In this document: positions 47,681 through 59,100 of the stretch, piece by piece
Numbering within the stretch: position 1 is the first letter of the stretch
Layout of the letters: each line of letters opens with the position of its first letter
Source: Amaurobius ferox
Lineage: Eukaryota > Arthropoda > Arachnida > Araneae > Amaurobiidae
Direction of reading: 5' to 3'
Length of the DNA: 64,000 nt
Assembly (NCBI GenBank): GCA_951213105.1
Contig: OX578138.1
Coordinates: forward strand, 63,897,040 to 63,961,039
The notes under the pieces: model-generated
Database searches by the model: none
Told to the model about the DNA's origin: nothing
The model's input: only the letters and a program-made list of their open reading frames with translations
Translations under genes and position numbers: made by a program

Positions 47681-48608
47681 TGGCAACTTTTTCAAATTTA
47701 CAAATATTTAAGCCTTAATATCTCTGGTGGGGGAACCGGGAAAAATCTGAAAACTTGCAGAGAATCAAGTACTGTAGAATAACTAATTACAGTAAAAATT
47801 TCGAATTTGAGACTTTTCTGGTTTTATAGATATGGAGTGATGAGCAAGTCCTAAAATTTTGCTTATTTATTTATCAAACATGCATAACTTTGTTACAAAT
47901 TTTCTATTTATTCTTATTATTAATCCTCCAAATCATGAAAATTATGAATTATAAATAATTGAAAATTTATTTAACATTTTAGCTTTGAAATTCAAAGTTA
48001 ACAAAAATGACCACTCATGATCAAAAATAGCCAAATTGGCTAAAAATAGCCAAATCTGACAACCATGGTTTGTAATTGAAATAAGAAGAAGGTAACATAC
48101 ATATATAAAAGAGTGCCATTTCATATTGTTCTACTATTTGTTGCAGAATGTTATGACAATTCTGAACTGAGCATGAATCAGCTAGTATCATTCCCCCCCC
48201 CCCCCCCGCCCTACCCCCCTTCTACACAGTTTCTAGTGGTGAGTAGATGTATTTGATGTTTTATGCTGTCATTATATAAAAAATTGATATTTAAAGTTCA
48301 TAAAAATGGAATGTTCTATTGATAAATTTATTAAAGAAGATTGCCATAAGCATACATATGGTAAAGTCAGCAAAGATTTTACTAATTTTATGAATTTCAG
48401 TTTGATAAAACACTACTGAAATGAAGATTAGGTACAGATCACTTGAAAACAGTTTGTAAATATCCCAAGAAAAAGTTCATTAAAAAGTATAATCATCTTT
48501 TTAGACAGATCCTTTTAGCTATCACACTGGATCAAAGAAAAGGGCTACAAAGGTTATCATGAAATTACGTTGGAACAATTAAAGAAAATCAGACATCATC
48601 AGGCACAC
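47681..48608. other. Intergenic or intron, no gene recognised
   Basis: A C-run of about 17 interrupted by a G lies at 48190-48208. The rest is AT-rich and unassigned, up to the left end of the hAT element. Confidence 0.4.
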
Positions 48609-48842
48609 CAGTGTTCTCCCTTGAAAATTTTACCAGCCAGGTGTTGTGAATCAACAGCAGGGTGGTCAAAGCAGATGTATTATGTTTTACAAATTTTTTC
48701 GATGCTCAGAAACGCAAACGTCTTTAACTGTAAATGTAACTTACATTTAATAATAATTACAACACATATTATATATAATATTACAATATAATTACTTATT
48801 AGTATTAATAAATACTAATAATTCTACACATGAATTTTTCTC

Positions 48843-50715
48843 TTCTTCTGAGAAGCAAAGTCATCAGCTGCCTTGTTATAATCAAAATCATCTGGATCTG
48901 GCCCCTCTATTGAAACAGCCATGAGATTATTCAGAGTTGGCTGTTTCATTCGGTTTCGTAAACAGGTCTAAATTCTACCTTAGGATGAAAATTCTCTTTT
49001 ACATTCTGCTGTACCGACAGGTATAGAGTGCAACAGTAGCCAGCTTTGATAAATTTGGACATGATTCTCTGAGCTCAGGTGTTGTAGCCAATTTCAAAAG
49101 TATTTGCTTTGTGCTCATATTTTTATATAATTGCCCTTTGATCATTTTGGAGGCAACTACCCACTCTAATTTAGAACCTCCATAGTTTAATATTGGTGGA
49201 TTCCCTTGTTTAGAATAATGATCAAAGAGACTCTCAACGGCCTCATTTTCATCATGACTGGAGGTGTTTGTACTAAAATGTCTAGGGAAAGATGTGATAA
49301 TAGGCATGTCTGGCTTCCAGATGATTAACAACTATCTCTATGTATTTATCATAGATTTCAGTTTTAAATGTAGCTGCTTCAGCATCTGAAAATTTAACAT
49401 GAAAATCAGGCCAGAAGCTAGTCAGATTGTGGTGGATGCTTTGACAGTGACAACCAAAGAGATTCTTTAAGTTCGGTAATGGTCAGTTTTATGGCTTCCA
49501 AAATTGGTTCTATTTCTGTTAAGCCAATATCTTGCTTTTGTCAAACCCTAGATAAAGCAGCCAGATGAGGTAAAATATGAGAAAACATTAGTAAAGAATG
49601 GCAACGCCTGCAAAAAAAAAAAACTGAATTTCACGATCGTACTATTTATGTGAAAATAATTAAAAAATTAACCTTTATAATCAACGAAAATATGAAAATA
49701 AGTTTGTTTAGTTAAGTTAATGTGCAACAATAGGGAGATGGCGATCGATGGAAAAGGATAATTATGTGCTCTCGGCAATGGCAGCAAAAAGAAACATTAA
49801 AACTGAATTTCACGATCATACTATTTATGTGAAAATAATTAAAAAATTAGCTTTTATAATTAACCAAAATATGAAAATATGTTAGTTTAGTCAAGTTAAT
49901 GTGCAACAATAGGGAGATGGAGATCGATGGAAAAAGATAATTGTGTGCTCTCGGCAACGGCAGCAAAAAGAAACATTAAAACTGAATTTCACGATCGTAC
50001 TATTTATATGAAAATAATTAAAAAATTAACTTTTATATTAAACCAAACTATGAAAATAAGCTAGTTTAGTCAAGTTAATGTGCAACAATAGGGAGATGGA
50101 GATCGATGGAAAAGAATAATTGCGTACCCTCGGCAACGCCGGTGAAACAAAGAAAACTGAATTTCACGATCGTACTAATAATATAAAAATAATTAAAAAA
50201 TTAACCTTTATAATCAACCAAAATATGAAAATAAGCTAGTTTAGTCAAGTTTATGTGCAATAATACGGGGATGGAGATGGATGAAGAAAGGCAATTGTGT
50301 ACTCTCAGCAAAGCTCGAAAAGAAAGACTGAATTGCTCAATCTTATAATTTAAGCGAAATATAATTTGTTTAGTAAAATATTTCTTTATTTTTACTTACA
50401 CTATAAAAATAAATTGGGTCTATTTTTCTGATATGAAATCATTAGAAGAAGAAAATAGATGCAAACTGATAATTTTGGACTCTCAGTAAAGCAGGGAATA
50501 TGAATTGAATGGTGGGATGGATGGATTTCACGGGATTTTCCGTAGTTTTGAGAGTCCGTAAAACTGTAAGATGAAGTAAAAATCTGTATAAACTATGGAA
50601 AATCCTTAAAAGTTGGCATATCTGTAGACGTAGTATCACTTTCACGCACATTATTTTCATGAACTTTGTTAAAATAACTAAATAGGTTCTTTCCCTGGAT
50701 TACCTTTCTACTCAT
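48843..50715 (-). pseudogene. hAT transposase pseudogene split by a repeat array
   Basis: A start-like piece MSRKVIQGKNLFSYFNKVHE lies at 50655-50715. The frame then enters the inserted repeat at about 50620. Beyond it, at 49330-49600, comes a central piece ending HLEARHAYYH. At 49000-49325 and 48843-49000 lies the C-terminal dimerisation region: LSKLATVALYT in one frame, then PVGTAECKREFSS, LRNRMKQPTLNNLMAVSIEG and DYNKAADDFASQKK in another, with stops. The order matches hAT proteins of the zinc-finger/ZNF862-like kind. Most of the catalytic core is missing. It is dead. Confidence 0.75.
49620..50500 (-). repeat. Array of five ~175-bp R3 units
   Basis: ACTGAATTTCACGATCGTAC or a variant starts units at 49623, 49802, 49981 and 50156, and a diverged fifth near 50327. 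Each unit continues with GAAAATAATTAAAAAATTA, AAAATATGAAAATA, CAACAATAGGGAGATGGAGA and CTCTCGGCAA. Spacings are 179, 179, 175 and 171 bp. The first three units are very similar to each other, and divergence rises to the right. Confidence 0.9.
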
Positions 50716-51284
50716 TTTAAAAAACACAAAGCAAAATTACCCTACGAGATATTCAGAAACACATAGCATAGAACAAGACTATTTAGCAAATTATTCACAA
50801 TTTTATTCCTCTATGGGAAAAATGCACAGCGTCCATGTTTACTGATCTCCAGCCACTATGTTTTGACTTCGGTGACTTATATTTATTGGCATGGCGCCAT
50901 CACGGAATGATCGGAGAACTAAATTTTCTTTTTTTTAAAGGGATTATTGGCTCAGATGATAGGCAAAATATTAAGCTGTCAGTGGCTCTTTAATTCAGCT
51001 CCAAAGTTCTTTACTAAAGTTAATTCGCAAATTTGTGTAGGCTAATTAAAACTTATTTTTTATATTTGTTCACATTCGTTCGGTTTTTTTTTTTTTTTTT
51101 ACTTTTTACATACGTTTTTCTTATATTGTCGGCCGGGCGGCCTGCCCATTCAAAAGATAGGAAGGGAGAACACTGTACACCTTGTTCCAGGAAAATCTTT
51201 TGCCTTACATGTTATAAAAATCCAATTTTTGGCTAACGAAAATATATACATTCATAAAAAAACTGAAGAAGTGTTTGTTTCAGA

Positions 51285-52151
51285 AGTGGTTAGTTCGTGA
51301 AGTTGATGCAGTTTGTTCTGTACTGGATATTTTGCCAGTATCAAAAATTAAATAATTAAGTTCAGAATAAAAAATCCAGAGCTTCAATATGCAAAACAAA
51401 GAAATTTTCAAAGGTGCTGTGTAAGAAATTAGAACATTCATTTACAGAAGACATGCAAGTAGATATTTAAGAGGGTTCATCTATTTTGTGTAATGAATAT
51501 ACTAATTTAATTGACAAACTAAAAGAAAAATGCAAGTTAGCCAGTAATGAACAAAAAGTAAAGATTATCAGTTTAATGCTGAGTTGTTGGTCTGAATCAA
51601 AAATATGCAAAGAGTTGCAGGTTTCTGAATACTTAGTTAAGATTACAAGAGAACTTGTACGAAAAGATGGCATTCTTCCTGATTTAGCAGAAAGGAAATA
51701 CAGGAAAAATTAGATAGAATTGTAATTTTAGCTATAGAAGAATTTTATGAACATGATGATAACAGTAGGATATGTCCTGGTAAGAAAGATTATGTCTCAA
51801 TCAAAGTTAATGATGTCAACGAGTGCAGGCAAAAATGAATGCATTCAGACTAAAATGGTGTGTTTTAGCTGGTTTCTCAGGTACTCACACAGTTTGTGTC
51901 TGTGTACACCACCAGAATGTGAAACTAATGTAGGAGGAGGCAAATTTCAATGTTAATTATAAATATCTATTAGAACTATTGACTTGTAGCATAGATAGAT
52001 ATGAGTGCGTAATGGATAAGTGTTCTGGCTGTCCAAGAGCACTAATTGTATTTTATTTCCTCACAGAGGAAATGGATGAGATGTTAGAAGAAATCTGCTG
52101 TAAACAGTGGGTGATTACAGATCACGTGAACCTATTAACTGTCACACAAAC
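51285..52151 (+). pseudogene. Degenerate gene of an unnamed multi-copy animal family, 5' part
   Basis: Plus-strand frames, two of them shifted, give a consistent protein. First EVDAVCSVLDILPVSKIK (about 51300-51355), then an open frame at 51486-51713. Next comes FYEHDDNSRICPGKKDYVSI in a second frame (about 51740-51805). Last, KWCVLAGFSGTHTVCVC with a Cys-rich YECVMDKCSGCPRAL and CKQWVITDHVNLLTVTQT in a third frame (51853-52151), with one TAG at 51931. I recall such proteins as uncharacterised repeated genes in arthropods and cnidarians. I cannot name a function. The last frame is cut by the gypsy element and resumes at 63905. It may itself be a transposon-derived gene. Confidence 0.6.
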
Positions 52152-53892
52152 TATCAGGAAACATTATAAAAGGAAAGGGCCGTGAATGTTTCTGATATTA
52201 AAAAAAATGATATAGTGGTATAGATTGATATTAAGCTCCTCATTCTCCAATGCTGAAATAAAAGTTAAATTAATAAATTCCAAAAAGAACATAGGCAACA
52301 AAGAAGAGATTTAAATTGGCCAAAAAATTCATTTATTATTTATATTTATATGTAATTAAAAGAACAAACAAATCATAATATACTAATGGTTGTCAAATTA
52401 ACAATCTAAATCATCCCAATGCAATCAATATTAATATATAATGATGCCACAATTACCTTTAACATTCTTATATGCTTTCTCAAATTTTAACATTTTTTTT
52501 TTTATGTTCTTTCTCGTTTTAAGGAGGATTAATTCCACATTATGTTATATGATACAAGTTCTATTACAGTTCATTAAGGTCTTAAATTTTAATTTTAGAG
52601 TTCAATTATAGCAATATCTGATGTCGCCAAATGACTGGAGATCATCCATGATTAATCATAAAAGTTCATCTTTGTTATAAAATAAGAAGAGTTTGACTTA
52701 CATATATTTGAAGCACTAGCAGGCAACATACCCCTTTTGGTGGTCCAATGGCAGGATTTTCATATATAATAATAATGATGCTTTATGTTGACATGTCTAG
52801 ATCAATTGAGATCAATTGAAGCGAGGCAGGCACTCATCACAGGAGATAACATATTTATGGTACGTTATAGGGTCCAATCTTTAAGTTCCAAATCAATCAA
52901 ATGTCGTAATTCGTATGTATATTAGTAATCAGTCGTCCGAAGACGAAGCTTATGAATCAGTCGTCGAAGACGAGGCTTAATAATTCTTCATCATAACTAT
53001 TAAATTCAAGGAGCAACTTGTATGTGTAATTCTTTAAAAATTGGACACATAGTCCGAATGCTGACTATATCTATAGGTCTCCATGGACCAAAACTAGGAG
53101 ACGACCTTCATGGTTGAAGAGCAGGGCCAGAATCCTTATTAAAAAAATCTGCTCAAAAAAAAAAGAAGAGGACCTCAGCGGTCCGACCCGCAGGCCGGCC
53201 GCGTCCAAGAGAGAATTCTCTTTTATTTTTTTATTTTACACTTGCCGTCATATTCTCCGTGGCGCTGTACTATATTCGCGTATGATTGGCCACTCCTGTA
53301 CATACAATACGTTCTTATTGGATGGTGGCCTTGTCCATGCTAAAAGGTGGGGTGCCATGTTGCATACCCCTTTTCGTAGAATGTTTTGCCCATCTGTGAA
53401 GTTTGCTGAAGTCTTTATTTTAGAGGGTGTAACTTTAGTCAGTAAATTCTCACTGTTGACAGGAATTATAGCTTCTTCTGAAAACTGCCCATGTCTATCC
53501 TGACGGGGCGTACATACAAGTTTAATATTACCAGTGGGAAACGGTTCTCAGCAAGAAAGGAATTTTTGACCGTTGTGGTCCTGCTATGTACAAACTGCAC
53601 ATGTTCTCTAAAAAAGGGGGGGGGGGCAAGTATGCTTTCTGTCACCCAAACTCCTAAGTTGCAGCTGTGAGATTGTTTTTCTGCAGATGTGCAAAGAGCG
53701 TGAGAAAGTACTTTTTTGAAAAATGGCTATTTTTTTTTGCCTAGCAACTGCCTTAAACTATATTCCAAAAGGTTTCAAAGCTAAAGTAATTTTAAATAAA
53801 TAGAAGTTCTAATTCCCATTTTAATTAAAAAGAGCGTTATTAAAATTAGCGTGTAAGTCATATTTATTAAAAATGTCATGTTTCTCATGACA
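52152..53892 (-). repeat. 3' LTR of the gypsy element
   Basis: It is 1741 bp and matches 62165-63899 throughout. Differences are a 3-base indel (AATTAACAATC against AATTAATC), homopolymer lengths and a few substitutions such as GCACATG against GCACGTG. In sense orientation it begins TGTCATGAGAAACATGACAT and ends TTTCCTGATA, so the termini are TG...TA rather than TG...CA. A GC-rich core lies near 53160-53210. A 130-codon open frame on the plus strand (53114-53503) starts only at TTG and is probably meaningless. Confidence 0.95.
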
Positions 53893-56175
53893 TATCCTCC
53901 GTAGAGCAGAGAAAGAACATTTGACATCCATCCTTCAAGTATCAATTAAGTTTCAATCCAATCTGAATTTTTAAATTTTAACATCCTTTACATCACATCA
54001 TTAATAATAGTAAAATAACAACCATATTCATCACATAAATTATATGCATTTTTCTATTCATGTAATCATTCTTATATATTCTCAATAATAATCAATTGTT
54101 TATCAAAAGGCATAAAGTTATGGTAAAATTCATATATATATATATTTAAATGTTTGCGCATTGGTTAAATATGTAATAAACATGAAATTTTCAAAGGTAA
54201 ACAAACAATCAAATTTTCTTTTAAAATATTCAATGTTCAATAATATGTGCAATGTTATTTCCAATTGTTGATATATGTGTAAAATTATAATTACTGTTCA
54301 TCATAACAAATTTACTTCATTCATATTAAAAAAGTATCGCCGTAAAGCTAGGATGTGCTACTCAAATTATGTGCAAAGTGTCAAAACAGCGAATCCTTTT
54401 GCGAAATGCAAATCTTCTAACAGATCTCCTTGTCAACAAGCGCCAGAAGCAGTAGCGTCTATGTTGCCATGCCAACGCACTCTCTTTGCCCATCGCTGAA
54501 TGGCCAAGGCGGTTGTCAATCACACTCATTCTCTCACTCCAACTGTCTGCTTCGGAAATGAACGAAGATTACGGATTAGCGTAAATCTGAGAAGGGAAAA
54601 AGTTTGACGAGACTTTCAAATTTCCGGTCGGTCCTACGAAGGCATTTTCGCGGCGAAAACCAATTTTGATTATCGGTGAACGTGTGCTTTTTCATGACGG
54701 AGAGTAGAAGCTTTATGTATAAAATTAGTTTTGCTAATTTTTAGAAGGTCTTGCAGACAATCAGTTTTTGAATTGCAAGCGGGAAAAATTTTGTAAACTC
54801 GATTTTACTTTAAGCTAGAATTTAATTTTTCGAAGTTTTTAAGTAATTTTACCTCTTTTTCGAAAACATCCTATAATTATCAGGTTTTTCTGATAAGATT
54901 ATTTGCTTAAGTCATTCACAGTATACAGTTTCTATTTACCTGGCCTTCGAATTCTTTTATTCTGTTATTGCACTTGCGTCTGCTAAATTTTGCAACATCC
55001 TTATGGTGAAACGTTATGTAAAATATTAAGTTATGCACACAAATTTGTTCTTTCGTATGTAATAGCATAAATTCTCAAAATATTCATATACAAATGTTGT
55101 TTACCCAAAATTTTTATACTCAAAATCTATATATAGTAAAATAGCATAATAATATATTGCACAATCTCGTATGGTATCAAAAAATATGTTCAAGAAATAT
55201 ATATACAAATATCTGTTCCAATTTGCACAAAATTGTACGTTCAAATGTTACACAAAATATACACTATATAAATTTGTAAATCCAATCTCTTTCTTTATCA
55301 AATGTGTGTATTCATCCCAATTTTCTCTCACATTTTATTTATCGATAGCTATCGTTATCTTTCTATACATCATTATTCATCGTAATTGATTCCTTCATTT
55401 TTATCACTTTCGTTCATATGAGCTCATTTTGTTCCGAGTTATTCCAATTTTTAATGTAATTGTTTTCTTTCCTCAATACATAACTTTTAGTTTCTTATTC
55501 CCTTTATTCTCTCACTTTCATCAATTTCTCCAAAAAATTTCAAAAATGTTTGTGTATTGCAATAAAAGGTGTATGTTTAATTTCTGCAAATGATTATACT
55601 TTGAGTTTCGTCTCTGACCTCCTCCCATGTTAAAAAAAAACATTCAGCAACAGATTCATTACCACAATGCATCGATTTGCACTTAACTATTAGCGAAAAG
55701 AGAATCAAGCGAATGCTTGGTGATCACTCAAGCATATCTTACTTGATAATTAAATTTTCCTAATTGCCTACAGGCACACAAAATTTATCTAAAAAAAATT
55801 ATTTTTAAATAAAAGTTCCCAGTGAATTAAGTGCACGAATGTATACAGTGTTGAAATTCTAATCTCAAAAGGGTTTACAGCAAAATTGTAGTTGTACAGC
55901 AAAAAAGTATTGTTCCATTTTAGTGATGTATTTTATTTGTAAAGTGAAGCCTTGAATTTTAAAGAAAATTTTCATGTAATTCTAATTTATGATTATCCTA
56001 AGTACATACTTTACTCACATCTCAAGATTAACTACTACAGTTAGATTAATTTAAGCAAAATACTATGGCACAAGAAAATAAATTTCTTATAATTGCAATT
56101 CACGCCAGCATGAAGTACAAAGTTCTCCGTTCTATGTCGTCACATATAGAAGATGCATGCTAAATGTTTTGAGCT
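53893..56175 (-). other. Gypsy 3' non-coding region
   Basis: 2.3 kb between pol and the 3' LTR holds no minus-strand open frame of any size, so an envelope gene is absent. Most of it is very AT-rich. A segment at about 54340-54720 is clearly richer in G, C and CpG (for example GCGCCAGAAGCAGTAGCGTC and GGCATTTTCGCGGCG). Directly before the 3' LTR the sense strand reads CTACGGAGGATA, a weak polypurine tract. Confidence 0.6.
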
Positions 56176-59100
56176 TTAATTGTCCACTTGAGTGTTTTCC
56201 TTCAGATGTGTTTTAATCTTAGGCACTACGAATAATTTGTCAAAATGTACTTTTATAGTTTTCTCTTCATTTTCAATAATTGCATTTTTATTTCTTATAA
56301 TTCTTTTTATCGTATATGGACCTGAAAATTTTGGTTTTAAAGGTGCTGCAGGTATAAAATTTTTTAAATATACAGTGTCACCAATTTTTAGTTCATATGA
56401 TCTTGCAGCTTTAAAATATTTCTTTTGCGTTGAATTGGCTTCTGCCTGATTTTTGTAAACTTTTTGAATTATCTCTTGATGTGCTTTCTTAGCTTCCTCT
56501 ACAAATTGCTTCAAGGTTAAATTAGTGTATTTAGTATCCATATGCATATCAAAAGGTGTTCTCACTTCACGGTTGAAAAAAATTTGTGCTGGAATATATC
56601 CTGTAATAATGTGTTTTGAGTTATTATATTCATTTTTGAAAACTAGAATTTGCTTGTCCCAGTTGAATGACTCATTAGCTAAGCATGCGATGGAATTCTT
56701 GAGTAAAAAGTGGCATTTTTCTAATGATCCATTGCTCATTGGTCGATATAAACTGCTGCGATGATGGGAAATGTTCATATCCTTCAGGAAGTCTGTGAAT
56801 TCCTTAGCAGTAAACTGCGACCCGTTATCTGAGATCAAAATTTTAGGCGCTCCAAATCTACTGATATACTGAGACAGTACATTGATAATGCTCTGTGCAG
56901 TAATTGATCTTACTGGTATTGCTTCCAGATACCTGCTTAGGTGGTCGACGATGGTCACAATGTAATGGTGTTGACCAGATGATCTAACGAGCTTTCCAAC
57001 CAGGTCTATAGCTATTTGCTCTCCTACTTGTATGTTTTTGTTCTGTAATTGAATTTCTTGTCTTTTGATTTGTTTAGATTTAAATTTTAGGCATCTCTCA
57101 CAATTTAAGCAAAAATTCTTAGTGTCTGAGAACATTCCACTCCAGAAGTAAAGTCTTTTGATTTTGTTGTAAGTCTTGCTTATGCCAAAGTGGGCAACGT
57201 GAGCAGCTTGTATAGTAATTCTTTGTAAGCTTCTTGGAATTACAATTTTTATTGCATTAGGTGCTTTGCTTTTAGCTTTAAGTATGAATTTTAATAGATT
57301 ATCATTTGAGTCAATTTTATAATTCTCATATCTTGAGTTCAAATCATTATCTTCCAATATTTTTCTTATTTTGCTTAATTTCTTATCCTTTAATTGTTCT
57401 CTTAATATATTCTCATGTTTTAATTTATTTTCAGTTTCAAATATATGATTAATTAATTCATTGACTGTGTTTTGTTGAAATATTTCTCTGGACATATAAT
57501 CAGCGGGGTTATCTTTTCCTTGGATGTACTTTACTTTAAATTTGAAGGATTGCAGAAAAAGTAACCATCTGCTCTCTATATCATTAGCTTTTTCCAATGC
57601 TAAATGATAAGATAATGCCTTTGCATCGCTTTGGATTTCAAATTCTGCACCAACCAAGTAATCCTGGAAATGTTTCACTCCCTCATAAATTGCAAGCAGT
57701 TCTCTTTTTATACTAGGATATCTCGATTCTGTATCTCTGAGTTTTCTCGAGAAAAATTTTACAGGGTGCATTTGTCCATTGTATTCCTGAGATAGAATGG
57801 CAGATACGGCCTGTAATGAGGCATCACAAATTAGAACAAAAGGTTTTTTGAAGTTGGCATTCTTGACTATTGGCTCTTTTAAAATAATGTTTTGTAGCTT
57901 TTCTAGTGCTTCCTGGCATTCTTGAGACCAAATAAATTTTTTACTTTTTTTTGTTAAATTAATTAGAGGTTGTACAATACCTGCATAATTATCAATCAGT
58001 GATCTAAAATAATTAGTCATGCCTAAAAGAGTTTTGACTTGTTTGGCTGACTTTGGTACAGGAAAATTTTGAATCTTTTGAATATTTTTGTCAGAAGGTG
58101 AATATCCTCTATTATTAATTTTGAATCCTAAGTATTCTATCTCTGACTTGAAAAGCTGCACTTTCTTTGGATCGAGAGTCAAGTTGTAAGATATCAACCT
58201 GTCGAACACTAATTGTAGGGTTTCGAGTACTTGTTGAAAAGTATCGCCTGCGACAATTATGTCGTCCAAGAAATATCTTACTCCTTTATCTCTAATATCA
58301 CCCAGGCATTTATGTATTAATTTTGCAAAGTAGCTAGTGCTGTTAGCAGTACCGAAAGGAAGTCTTGTGGGTGAAAAATTACCCCACTCGGTGGTGAAGC
58401 TGAGGAGGCTTTTGTCAACATCTCTTAATTTGATTTGGAAAAAGGCACTTTTAAGGTCCAGAACACAGTACAACTTCTTGCCTGATACTTCTTGCAGTAT
58501 ATCATGTATTTGGTCTACTGCAAAGTGATATTTTACTAGGTAACTATTTAGTAATCTGTAATCTATTGTCATTCTAAGCTTCTGATTCTCTGGTTTGTCT
58601 GATTTACTTGAATCTTTCTTTCTGATAAATAAGGCGGGGAATGCTACATTGCTGGTAGTCTCCTCAATTATGCCATTCTTCAGTAAATTTTGGATTTCTT
58701 TGTATGCTATGCTCTTTAGTAAATGTGGTACTTTATATGGCTTACATTGAATCGGATATTGATTTAAAATATGGAATTCAGGTACAACTTTATCTGTACA
58801 GCCTAAAGTATCATAATTTTTTGAAAAGGCGGCTGAATTTTGTTTCAGCATTCTCTGTACAATTGCTTTTTGCTTCTTGTCTAAATGATCTAAATTGAAG
58901 TCCTCTGTAGAAAATTGCTCTTCTCTTAATTTTAAAATTTGTTCATGGGTTAAAGCATTGACTGTTTCAATATTTGTATTAATTTCCTTATTTTGTGCAT
59001 TATTGACAATTTCAAAATTTTTTGAAATGTTAGCTAATTTTGTTTCTTTACTAACAGTCACTGGTTTATTTGAGTTGTTAGTTATAAAAATAAATAGTTT

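Larger units (their letters stand above)
48609..51175 (-). mobile_element. hAT-superfamily transposon, broken, with nested repeat array
   Basis: The left end CAGTGTTCTCCCTT (48609) and the right end AAGGGAGAACACTG (ending 51175) are inverted repeats of hAT type. Between them lie pieces of a hAT transposase on the minus strand (48843-50715) and an array of R3 units (49620-50500). The flanks share only a rough direct repeat (GCACACC left, GTACACC right), so the 8-bp duplication is eroded or the boundary is off by a base. Confidence 0.75.

Noticed and set aside
53114..53503. 130-codon open frame found identically at 63122-63511
   Set aside because: It is identical only because both copies are LTRs of one element. 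It begins at TTG, runs antisense to the element and resembles no known protein.
53893..56175. Search for an envelope gene between pol and the 3' LTR
   Set aside because: No minus-strand frame of meaningful length, no signal peptide and no membrane segment are present. The element looks like a plain Ty3/gypsy retrotransposon.
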